A stretch of 64,000 bases of DNA, taken from the NCBI GenBank assembly GCA_031213475.1, contig JARUPZ010000002.1, positions 1,426,001 through 1,490,000 on the forward strand, in the 5' to 3' direction. Of this stretch, positions 33,101 through 45,100 are shown one piece after another (position 1 is the stretch's first letter; the number at the start of each line of letters is the position of its first letter). The position numbers and the translations under genes are program-made. The notes beneath the pieces were generated by a model, which was not told where the DNA came from, ran no database searches, and was given only the letters and a program-made list of their open reading frames with translations. Source of the DNA: Nereocystis luetkeana (lineage: Eukaryota > Sar > Phaeophyceae > Laminariales > Laminariaceae).

Positions 33101-36100
33101 ATTTTTAATGCCTGGTGTATAGCTGTTCATATTAATAGCCGTCGGCAGGGTAGCACCCAAGTACCCTAACCCCACGCGACTTTATCCACCAAAATCGGGA
33201 TTCTCCCACAACGGTCCCACCCAAGCGGGCACTAAACCAAAAGGGCAGTATTTATAATATAATACTGTACTCTAGTGTCTGATCTACCAGGTATGTGGCT
33301 CTCTCCCACAGGATCATGCCTACAAATTGTTGCGCCCTATAGTCGGATAGTTGACACCCCTGCACAACCTGTAATACCCAGCTCAAAAATAGTCGGAGGT
33401 TTATAGTTAATAGCCAGCCAACTGGTGTTCCATGTTGGTAGTATCCGAACGCCTCGCCCTTCCAGTTCCGGACAAAGTGTGCCGCGGCTAATGTTTTGGG
33501 TTGTTTCATGTTTCGTCCGTTGATGGCGGAGGGGGCGACAGCAGCTGACAATCGATCGGACCGTTCTGCTCTCTCCTGGTCTGATACAAAAGCGTACTCT
33601 CGCACTCTCGCCCACGCCCACACCCCATGAGTTAACTCTGCCGACAGAAACAGAGCTACCAGTACAGCAGTAGACTTGCACCAGTGACTACATTTTTACG
33701 AAGTTTCATGCTTCGGTTCTAGAGATTGCCTGTCGTTGTCGGCCTTTGGACTTCGGACTTTGGATAATCTATCTTCGACCTTTCGGTTATCATACATATC
33801 GACATACCAGGCACCACCGGGCGTCTTCTATCTTGTGTCTTGTCGACCTGGTCTGTCGGTCTATTTTTTACTACATCCCTTTATGAATAGTACGGCTGTG
33901 ACTTGGCTGGCTTTAAGTCGCCGACTAATTATTACTTGGCGACGTATCACAGTACTACTGTTTGTTGCAGCGGTTCTAACTATCCGACTGCTGGGTTTTC
34001 GTCGTTTGCAGGAAGGCTTGCTTGGTTTATCACATTTTTTGTCTATACTTTGAAGTAAAGCTAGGGCTGTGAGTTGGCTGACAATAAGTCTCCCACTAGG
34101 TATTAGCTGGCAAGGTATTACAGATTGTTACAGCGGTGGCAAGTACCGGGCTAGTGGTGCCCGCTACTGTATGTGCAGCTGCATCCTACACAAAACTTTG
34201 TGCAGTACGTGTGTCGCCAATTTCAACCTTGCACGTGGACCCAGACCAACCCAACCCCAGGCCTGACCCTATCCCGAACCCCAATCCTGTGGGAGGCTCG
34301 AGGTCGGCTGAGGCAGTCATGTAGCTCCGCCGCGTGTTTTGGTGGCGCTTCCCCGAAAGGAATGCCGTGCGGCCGAAAGACCCGCCTTGACCAATAAGAC
34401 CCGCATCCTCCACAAAAGTTTTGTGCAGGGTGCAGCTGCACATAAGCCGAGTCCCGGGCTAGTGGGTTATCATTGCTTGCCGGAAGGCTTGTTCGGTTTC
34501 ATTATACCTGGTACTTTTTTATGTTGGAACATGAAGCGAAATAGCGCAATTAGTGCCTCCAGCGGCGCATTCAGCGAAAACCTCCGAAACGCTCCCGGAG
34601 GGAGACGTCTCCTGCGCCCCCCCTTGGCCAGGGGCGTGGGTGGGGTGGTTTGCTTACTGTAATTAGCCTGACTTTAGTCGGCTAAGGTCAGTTGGTTGGC
34701 TGGCCTCGCCCCCCCACCAACAGTAAGCCGTGCAGTCCAGCCCATTCACAGTCCCCCCCCCCCCCCAGCATTCACGGCACCCTATAGGAACGTGCGAAAA
34801 AGAAGGAAACCAAAGACGATTACTCATATATACCACGTTTTATAGCTCCGTTTACACGTGGCAACCCGGCGCTGCTGGCTTGGACTAGGGGCAAGGGGGG
34901 GCACATTTAGGCTGTTAGTCTTACTCGTACCTTTTTGTGACCCATGTATGGCTTGTACGTATATCGATGAAACAGTGAGAACCGCGATATTATCATCCGG
35001 CTTCTAGTTGTGAGAGCGCCCAGCATGCGATAGTGCATGCATGAAAGACGTGTGTCGTGCAACTCCCTTGCGTTGGATTGTAGACCGATTTTCGAAGCAC
35101 CGTCCGCTAACGTAGCAGCTACGAGTAGCAGCCCGTGTTGCTTCTTACGGCCGATGCTGTAGAAATCATGCTTTTGTGTGAAAATTGTGACGTTTTTTGG
35201 TGATTTATTTCCCTCTTGAAGTCCCAAAAAACAAAAAGGGCTTATGGTACCGGGACTACGCTGCTACCAGGAGTCGCACAACCCCCTCGCAGCATGAAAT
35301 TTATACTTGATAATACGTGTACAGTACTGCTGATCGCTCTGTGATAGAATAGGATGATACACATCGTATTGATGTTTTATCATGGGCTCTTCCTGAGACA
35401 AGCCTCATGTTTTGTTTGTTGTGCCGCTGTGCCGGGATCCCAAAGGTGTCTTTGCAGGGAGCAGTTGACTACAGACATGCACGTATTGCAGAGTAGTACC
35501 AGTGTATGGTAGTGTTATCTCGAGCTCTCGGAGATGGGGCGATGTTGTATCCGGGAATCGTGCTTATAAATAGTAGCTGGAGGCTGCGTAGGTCACATCG
35601 CCACCGCCGTCGACTACAGTAGTACATGGAGCACAAGGGAAAATGCTGCCAACCCTGAAGAAAGATCATATGAGTACGTACGTATATACTTTTTATTTTG
35701 GTATGGGCACTTTACGAGGTGCACTCCTTATTGGTACGAGTACGGTTTTACAAAGCTTCACAGCTTTCCCCATTCGCCTGTGGGCTACGGCCGCCGCCGC
35801 CGCCGCCGCTGCTGCTGCTGCTACTGCCTTGTCCGTTCCTGTCTCTTATGTAGCACCGTCCTGTCTGGTGGTTTTGCCTGTGTACGTGTACTTGTATAGA
35901 TGGGGTTTCTCAACGTGCTTGTTCCCTATCCGATAATACACCGTACACTATTCAGACAGGAATACGAGTGATTCTTGCTCGTTGATGTACCGGGAGTATT
36001 ATACGCTGGTGGCTTTCTTTATGTCCGAGATGTGGGGCTCCTTCTGTCACGCTCTGTCTCTTGGACGGGGCATTTCTACGAAACCTAAGTGCAGACCGGT

Positions 36101-39100
36101 CCTGCAAATAGCGCCCTGCAGCTTTGCTAGGCCCTGCTTTGACAACCCTGATCCCATCCGGACCTAAGCCGTCGAAAGTGACCTTGGGTATATAATTAGC
36201 CGCCGGCAGGGGTCACCAACACACCCTGATCCCACCCGTTCCTTGTCCGCCAAAAGCGAGAGTTTCCACCAGACGACCACAGAAGCAAAAAACACTTTTC
36301 ACCAGGTACAGCAGTACCAGATATGTACTTGAGCTTGTAAACCAACATACAGTGAACGACCTGCAGAGTTGTTTTCGCAGCGCCGTCCTGTCTTGAGACG
36401 GCCCCGAGCATTTTTGTTGTTCTCATGTCCCACATGTCATCAACGACATACCTATGGTATATGTACCCGAGGGATCATACTTCGAGCTACTGTGTTACAT
36501 ATGATAGCTTGAATACCTGGTACGATACTTCGGAGTATGATATCACATCAGTCGATCAATCAGCAGTCGCATCAGTAATCTCGGACTTGTTCCGCCAGGT
36601 AGGTGGTAGGCAGCACTACTACTATTGTGGGCCAATGCGTACGAGTCCACGTACCATGTATTCCAGTATTTCAGCACCCTGTACGGCAGCAGTATGGTGC
36701 AGCAGCAGCCGCAATGCCGTACTTGGCAGGTAGTTTTGTAAATATCACAGAAAAGTACCGGAAGGCTTTCTGCAGTTCTACAGACAGTATTAAGCTATAT
36801 ACGTGGTGACAGAGAACAATTTTCGATGTTCCGTTTGTTTGTGTACAAGGGTATATGGTGTCATGTGTATGATGCCGTTATTTTACCGGTAGTTTCTTGC
36901 GATACCAGATACTGATATACCAGGTAGGTGGTATATACCACTCTGTCCCGAAATGTAAGAACATTTTTGTTTAACATAATTATACAAACGTTGTTTATAT
37001 TTAGAGACAGAGTAGTACAAGATTTGTCTTCATATATACAACGTATATAGCAGACAGAGTATCCTACCGAGAAGACGATCGCACGAAGTTGTAGCAAGAA
37101 TGGATATGACGCACTATTCAGTTATGCATTTAAACAAACCACAGGTTGTGTCTTGAACCTGGTGCTATGTATCTGGTATCTGGGATACATGCGATGCGTC
37201 CCAGGAATGTCGGGTCCACGCGAGAGAGGGAAAGAGAAATAGAGAGCTGCGGAACGAGGAAGGGAGCGCGAATCGATCGAACCAGACGAAAGATCGAAGG
37301 GGGAGAATTGCTGAGCCTGTGGGGGCGGGGGGGGGTGTAGGGAGGGGTTGAGGGTCGGGTTGGGGTATGTGGGTGTGTCCCCAAACATTGCCGGCTTACA
37401 CGCACAGAAGTTACCAATGTCGCCCGGGGTTAACGAATATTGATCGCGCGCAGTGCAGAGATACGACAGAATCAACCTTTGACGAAGGGAAGTGCCCCGT
37501 CTGCTTTGCTTTCGCCGTGCACTCCCCTCCCCCCCCCCCCCCCCCCGCCGGCGACCATGCGCGATATCAAGTACACCCCCCGCCGCCTGCATGCCTCCCT
37601 ACCTGTCCGTCTTCCTGCGGATGTTGTCTGTGCTTTCTCGCTCTCTGCTTGTGTGTTTTCTCTCTATCGGTATATCCCTGCCTCCCTATCTCTATCCCCC
37701 CCTCTCTATCTGTGTGTCTCTCTCCCCCCCCCCCCCCCCCCTCTACCTTTCTCTATCGGTGTCTTTTCTCCTCGGCATGTGTAGGTCCGGCATAACGGGT
37801 ACCTGACCAAGCGCTTCAAGCTTGTGGGGGCATCCGCGCCATGGTCACGGCAGTTCTGTACGGTGCACGGCAACATTCTCAGATGCTTCGCCGGGAAGAG
37901 ACAGTTCACGGACCACGAGGACCCGGTGGTGAGTGAATGAAGCCCAGCCAATCAGAAACGCCCAATGTGGCGAGTCAGCTTGAGCCAATTAGAGACGTCC
38001 GCGGTGGTGGGTTAGGCCAATCAGAAACGTCCGCCATGGTGAGTTAAGGTTAGGCCAGCCAAAAGTGCTCGCCGTGGTGAGTTGAGCCAATCAGAAACGC
38101 CCGCGTGGCTAGCTCAACCAATCAGGCACGTCCGCGATGGTGAACCAAGCCTATCAGAAACGTCCGCCGTGGTGAGTCAAGCCAATCAGAAACGTCCGCG
38201 GTGGTGAGCCAAGCCAGGAAATGCATAGGGGAGGGTTAAAACTGACGCTACGCTTTTTGGAATGTAATTTACAGGAAACGAATATCATTCGAGCGGTGCG
38301 TTCGTGGCAGGAGGAGTTCAGCAAGCCGTACAATCGTGGCCTTCTGATTGATTGCGAAGGGGGGGACACGATCATAGCCAGGACAGACACCTCCGCAGAG
38401 CAGGAGGAGTGGACGGAGGCTCTGGGCACGGTTACCGACCTCCTGGGGAGCAACTCGGGGGGCGGCGGGGGGGGTGGCGGTCACTTCGGCAGCGGGGACT
38501 CGGTCGATGACATGGACGATGGGGACGAGGAGGAAAACGGTTTCGGGGGGCGGAGGATTCAAACGACCTACCTCGCACAGAAGGATGAGCTGCTCTCGTC
38601 TTCGGAGGCGACTGGGGCTTGCACAGTTGTGTTTCAGGTGAGTGGGCAGGCGGCGCGGACGGGGGGGGGGGGGGGGGCTGTGTATTTCGGAGAGGGAGGG
38701 GGTGGTCAATTTATATATGCCCCCTTCGCAACTTCCTGCACCCACAGTTCGGGAACACAGGCTTGTGCCAGGTATATATACCACTCTGTTTGGAAATGTA
38801 AGGATCGTTTGGGTACTCATGTTGGTACCCAAATGTTCCTTATTTTTACGGACATAGTGGTGTATGTTTTGCAGTAGAAAGGTGGAGCGCCGGAGGTGTC
38901 AACTAACCCCCCCGTGAGCGAATAGACTGCCACTCTGACCGGGAATATTATACCCGTTTGATACTCATGTTGACGGCCAGAGGGTGTGACTTATATTGAC
39001 GGCCAGAGGGTGTGACAATTGATCAAGTGGCGGTCTAGTCTTGATTAATCGAAGCCTCGTCAGACGTGATATCCTAGTTTTATGTGCTAGTTTTAGTGTG

Positions 39101-42100
39101 AGGAGTTTGTTGAAGGCTACTGTACTCGTACTAATATTTCGGGGGGGGGCGGAAATCAGAACCAAATCCGGTGTGTGCACATACTGTAGGGGGATGATCT
39201 GTTTTTTTTTGCGTCTATATCGTGTGTTCTGATTTCTATCCCCCCCTATGATAGCGAGCGTCAAGAGCGCCGTGACCCGGCATGTTTGCCCTTCTAAGGC
39301 TTGTTGTGTTCATGCTATTGAAGCAGTCCGCGAGGACTGTCTGGGCGATGTCGTCGTCCTCACGTCCGTTGCGGACTCTTGCGTTCGTGCCTGGGACCCG
39401 CACAACACTCAAACTCGAAGGAACGAGGGGATAGAGAGTGTCTACCCTTTCGCGCTTGGGACGGGGGTGGGGGGGGGCGTCACACACTCGGATAGATTAT
39501 CTACAGATAGATCATCCCCACCTAATGATCTAGATGTTTCAGGGCAGATAGATATATTCCTGATCTGTATGATTTGAATCATCTGCATGATCTAGCTCAT
39601 GTCGCCAAGTGGAAGCCGTACAACCTGCATGATCTGGAGTACGTATTTTCTGGGATGGATATGTACTACAGTACACAGATCCTGCCGACATCTCATTACG
39701 ACAGGTTACGATCTAGATGGTCTACGAGGACCTAGATCGTGATGAAAGGTTAAGTTAGTCTAACAGCCTAACGCCGACACCGTGTATACCCCCTCGTCTT
39801 CTACCAACCCCTGCATGTGTGCCTACCGCCTTCCAGGTCGCCAAGACAACCCTAAGAAGAGTCGACGACGCAGAATTTGGGCGTTTCAACAACGGGGACG
39901 TTTATTTGGTGATGCACGCGGTCCACGGGACCTCCGGCGCAGACCCCGGCGGAGCCAATGGGAACACCGGCGGTAACGTCAACACGGTGACCCGCACCCT
40001 GTTCTACTGGGTGGGGTCGAAGGCTTCTATGGACAAGGGGACGGTGGCGTGCATCAAGGCGGTCGAGCTTAGGAGGGCGCTACCGGGCCCGTGCTCGATC
40101 CGGAGGGAGGACGAGGGCCAGGAGAGCCCCGAGTTTTTGGTCCTGTTCGATGAGGTCACGGTCAAGGAGGAGGAGTCTGGGCCCCGGGTGCTGACCAAGG
40201 TGGGAGGATGGATTAGGGGAGGGGGGGGGGGGGAGAGGGATTGGATGGAGGGGGGGTCGGAGGGGGGGGGGTGTACTCATGTCATGCATGGCCGTAGTGT
40301 TACGACAATAGACCCTCGTATCCCTACAATGCGGAGACGGAACACGTCGGGTTTTCAACCGACCAGGCAGACGTCGCTCAGGGAGAAGGGGGGGGAGGGG
40401 GAGGAAGGGGATTGGGGTTGGGGGCGGGAGAAGACGCGATGGATGCTGGAGGGAGGAGTCGGGGGATGCTGAGTGGGGAGGATGAGGCGGTAGATACTTG
40501 GGTGGTGGGGGGAGGGGTGGTGGGGGGGGGCGGCGAGAAGGGTGGGAGGGAATAAAGAGAGATGGTTTATGTTTAGACGGCTTGCCCTCCTTTTATGCAC
40601 TACTGCAAAAATATATCCAACTCTTGCTGCTCGTAGTTAGTTCGTGCCACGATACCACGAAACGTGGATGCAGTCGGGACGTCGGTGGTGGCCGAGCCCT
40701 GGAAGTGGAGGGCGGGCGTTTTAGGCGGTCTGGGATGTTTCGTAGATGCGGAGGCGTTTCGCGCTCGAGGTGCTCGGGTTTTTTCGTAGGTTTTGGTGTT
40801 TCGTTGTTTCGTTGGGCTGTGTGTCTGCGGGAGCGGTGGTCCTAGCCCTTGGTATGAATAAGGACGAGCGGAGGAAGCTACGTTCATAGCGAAGTGGGTA
40901 TGAAGCAATCGAAGCGCAAGAATATGTCCGGTCCTGGTGGGTATGGCTGGGGTGCATTACGTGGAGGAAGGTGGAGGGAAAGAGGGAGCAGGGGCGGGCT
41001 CGGCTCAGCCGCCGTTGCAGTGCCGTGAGGTGCTGTTCTTTCGCTTTTGCTCGTTCGCTTTTGCACTAACCGTTTGTTGTGCAGTCATTCTGTTCGGTAG
41101 TTTTGGCTGGTCGTTTTTCCTGATCTATCATTTTGTTTGGTCATTTTGTTCATCTGTCCGGCCATGTTTTTGTTTTTTCTTCGTTCGTTTTCCGCTGCAA
41201 CATTTTTTTGTCGTTCGGTTTCTTTGCTCCTCGGTTGTCAAGGTCAAGAAATGGAACGAGCAGCCCCCAATCATGTACTCGGTGAGAATACGCCCCCCGA
41301 CGAAGGTGATAAATAACGCCGCTGACGGCGATGGAGACCCGGGGACACCTAAAAGCAGTCCCCGCCCTGTAACTCCTCGTCGGCCACTGCATTCCTCCTT
41401 CACGGTGGGTCGGATCGACCTCGACGAGGACCAGCTAGGGAGCGGGCGAGTCCTGCTCGTGGACGACCGAAACGGCCATATTTACCTTTGGTGCGGCAAC
41501 ATGTCGACGTTCAAGCACCGCGGCTTTGGGCTGGAGGCGGCAACGCGGGTGAAGGCTGACAGCCCGAAGGGCGGACAGGTGACGCCTTGCACACGTCGAA
41601 AAAAATCAGATCAAGTCAGACCCCTGTTTCTCTATCTAGATATTTCGGGACAGACAGATCAAACATATCCCTGATTTGTATGATGTACATTATTTGTGAT
41701 ATTACTGTTATTTTTTTGTTCTAACGTTTCGCCGAGTTGGGGTCTGTATGGCACGGCTTTTTTTTGCGCACATTTTTTTTGCCCGGTTGGGGTCTACTTA
41801 AGTACATGTTTCGGCTCTTTCCACAGCATCTCATAGCGGCAACAGCGGCATCTGCAGTAGATGATATATCTCTAGATGATCTATCAACAGATGATGATCT
41901 ATCAATAGATTATCTAGATGATTTATAGATAGATGGTGATTTGCCCGATGTATGGAGCCTTGTGTTTGTTGGTTGGTGGTAACTTTTTGTCCGCTGCCAC
42001 CACCACCGCCCCCGGCGGCCTTCATGGTCAGGAGAAACGGGACGAGTTAGATGGGGGTGGGGGTGGGATGGGGGGGGCTGGACAAGTAATTGGGGTGGAG

Positions 42101-45100
42101 TGGGTTGGGTAGGATGGGGTGAAGTGGGGTGGGGTTGGGCGAGACGGCTGGCACCCCTGCGGAGAGAGGGTTGCGGACGGAGCACAGACATCAGTGTTCT
42201 GATTGGCTGAAATGTGTTGCCGTCGTAACGATCGAGTGGCATGCGTCGCAGGCCGAAGACGGTGCTGCTTTCGCTAGTGGCGAGGCTTTCCCTCGACCTT
42301 ATAGGCCATCGCGCGCCGTTGCGCAGTCCAATAGCGAAAGCAAATCTGCTCGTTTGAGCCTCCCTCCCTCCCTCCCTCCCTCCCTCCCTCCCTCCCTCCC
42401 TCCCTCCCTCCCTCCCTCCCTCCCTCCCTCCCTCCCTCCCTCCCTCCCTCCCTCCCTCCCTCCCTCCCTCCCTCCCTCCCTCCCTCCCTCCCTCCATCCC
42501 CCCCCCATTCCCACCTCCTTCGCTTCCGCAAGGTGGTGCAAGTTGACGAGGACGACGAGCCCCCCGAGCTCCGGCGCATCCTAGACCGCGCCCGCAAGCA
42601 GCGCCTGCTGGAGCTCCAAGTGCGCGCCGCCGAGGGGGACGAGAATGGGGCGGAGGAGGAGGGAGCCGAGCAGCGCCGCATGTCGCTCATGGGGGCGAGC
42701 GCGGAGGGGGCGGGGCCTGCGGTGTCGCTGTTCCGGGTTACCCAGGCGGAGGGCAGCCTGCAGCTGTCGCTGGTCGCGTGCACGAGTCGGCAGTATATCG
42801 CTGAGATCGGCGGGGATGAGCTGGAGCCGGAGGAGGTGAGACTACTGCGGGTACTGCGTGCCTTGCTGTTGGTGTGAAAAGTCTCTCAAGTCTGCGTTAC
42901 TTGGGAGACGTTTTGTCGGTGTACTTTTATTTTAGTGCGTGTTGGCATTTTTTTTAATGAATTTATTATGCTGCGAGAATTAACCAATTTTAAGTTCCAA
43001 CGCCTTTCGCCCGAAACCCGGCGTGCGGTTGACACAATGATCGCACGTCATCACCCCGATATTCGGTATTCCTGGTGTTCGATTCCCCCGCACTTTCCTA
43101 CCCGGCATGTACGTACGCACTCAAATCGAACAAAAGATTACCTCAAGCTTCCCCCCCCCGTCCCCCCGCCGCCGCCGCCGCCGCCGCCGCCGCTGCCAAC
43201 CTAGGACGGAGACCCGATGCTGTCGATGCTGGAGAGAGACGCCGCGTTTATCCTTGACGTATTCACGGAAGTCTTCGTCTGGTACGGCGAGGACGCCGAG
43301 CGCACGGCGCGCATCGGCGCGGTAAAGGTCGCCCACCAGCTCGTGCACGCGGTGGCACGCCCGCACTGGGCGGAAGAGATCACGCACGTGCGCGACAACC
43401 GCGAGCCGTTCCTCTTCCGCGTGAAGTTTTTCGACTGGGGGGTGGCGCCCAGAGGCCAGGTGCAGGGCCCGATGAACTGCATCACCACGTTCCACAAGGC
43501 GATCCGGACGATCGCCGAGGTCCGGCACGACCCGGAGACGGAAGTGGAGTTGAGGTCGACGGACGTGCTGGTTCGGGGGGTCGGGGTTGATTTGCCGGCT
43601 CCCGCTGACGCTGCGGTGGCGACGGCGGGCGCTGGGACGGACGAAGGTTACGGGGAGCTGCTGATGTGGAGGGTTCATCCGAGGGGGCTGGTGTCCGTGC
43701 CCGAGGAGGAGTTTGGGCACATGCAGAGCACGCACAGGTGAGGGTTGTCTGCGTACTTCCCCTGACCCCGCCCCTCCCCTGCCTCCCACTCCGAAACCGC
43801 CGCCGACCTGACCCGATCCTGCCCGACTTATTCCGACCCATCGCACCCCGCCCTACTCTGTATTTGGAAGCAGTGTGTTTCCTCGACGTGCATTCTAAAG
43901 GGGCTAACTAACGGTGCTCCGGAAGCAGTAGTGTTTACGAATTGGCCGTGCTTCGACACGATGGTTGGTTGTCCACACTAACTCTTCATTACACATAAAT
44001 TCCGAGAGTATTCCCAGGCGGTCGGGGTTTGGCTCCGTGTCAGGGCTTTACAGTTGTGTTCATTCCAACCAGTTTTGTCGAAGCTAACCCCATTAAGGTC
44101 TATGTACAGCCTTCACTGGGACTCAACACCTGACGAGAGAAGCAGGGAGGGTGGGGGGGGGGGGGGGTTGCTCCTCTTCCTTGTTGTTTTGTTCCTACTC
44201 CCAACAGCAGCGTTACCTGCAAGCCCGATAGCTACGATGGTGCCTTCTGTTCCTTTCAGTCTGTTATCTATCTCTGCTCCGGCGTGCGCGTTCGTCTTCC
44301 TACGCGATAATTGCTCTATACGTAAAGGCGCTGCCTACCAGGGGCTGCTACCACGCTTTTTGAGAGTTATAAACATGCCATCATCTCTCTCGCGCCAATC
44401 ATGGCAACATTTTTTGTAAAAAAAATGTATTTGCAAGCCTCTCACTTTTTGTTGTTCGTCGATTTTCCTTGTTTTATGTCTTCTCACATGTGTTTTGTTC
44501 TCGATTCTCCGGGTTTTTCTTGCGCCCTCCCTTTCCCACGCGTGTCGCCTCCCTCTGTCCAAACCAGCTACGTGTTCTTGTACGGCCACGATGCGGCCGA
44601 TGGCGGGGACTATGACGATGATGACGAGGCGTCGGATCAAGAAGGGGTCGACAGCGTCAAGGACGACGGCGATGGCGGCGGCAGCGGCGACGGGAAGAGC
44701 AGTTCTGACTCATCGGACCACGATTCCGTGCTCGCGGGTTTCGACGCGCGAACAGGCGGTACGGATGATGACGACGATGACGAGGAGGAGGAGGAGGGGG
44801 AGGAGGAAGGGGAGGGGGGTGGAGAGGGCGACGGAACCACCGGTAGGGGAAAGCGAACCGGAACAAACGGGAGGCGAAAGTCTTCTCGCGCAAACGGTAG
44901 CAGCAGCCGCGGCGGCGGTGGCGGCCGTGATAAGGCGAGGGAGTCGTCGGGAACGCCGACGAAAGGTGGCGGCGCCGGCGCGGGTGGAGCGGACGGTAGC
45001 AGCCGGCGGAAGACGATGTTCGCCGAGATGAAGCGGGAGAGCATGGCGGGGACGTTGCAGCAGGTGGGAGGGCGGCAACGGCCTAGGCGATCGCTCTCTG

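Larger units (their letters stand above)
30253..37784 (+). other. Proposed long first intron of the PH-gelsolin gene
   Basis: A 7.5-kb, partly AT-rich stretch without a recognised gene. It holds TTAA-type MITEs at 31530 and 32992, the TA MITE at 32159, the 278-bp MITE at 34168, a Stowaway-like element at 36938, a small R1 scrap at 37553 and many TACCAGGTA/TACCTGGTA words. The 3' end is a C/T-rich tract before TGTAG at 37784. If the first exon is wrong, part of this is intergenic. Confidence 0.45.

Noticed and set aside
37941-38217. CRISPR-like array (regular repeats)
   Set aside because: Units are degenerate, 32-36 bp with no unique spacers, in an intron of a eukaryotic gene; a minisatellite.
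41910-42583. Gly/Arg/Glu or Leu/Pro/Ser repeat proteins
   Set aside because: Frames created by the (CCCT)n microsatellite; the real exon begins at 42533.
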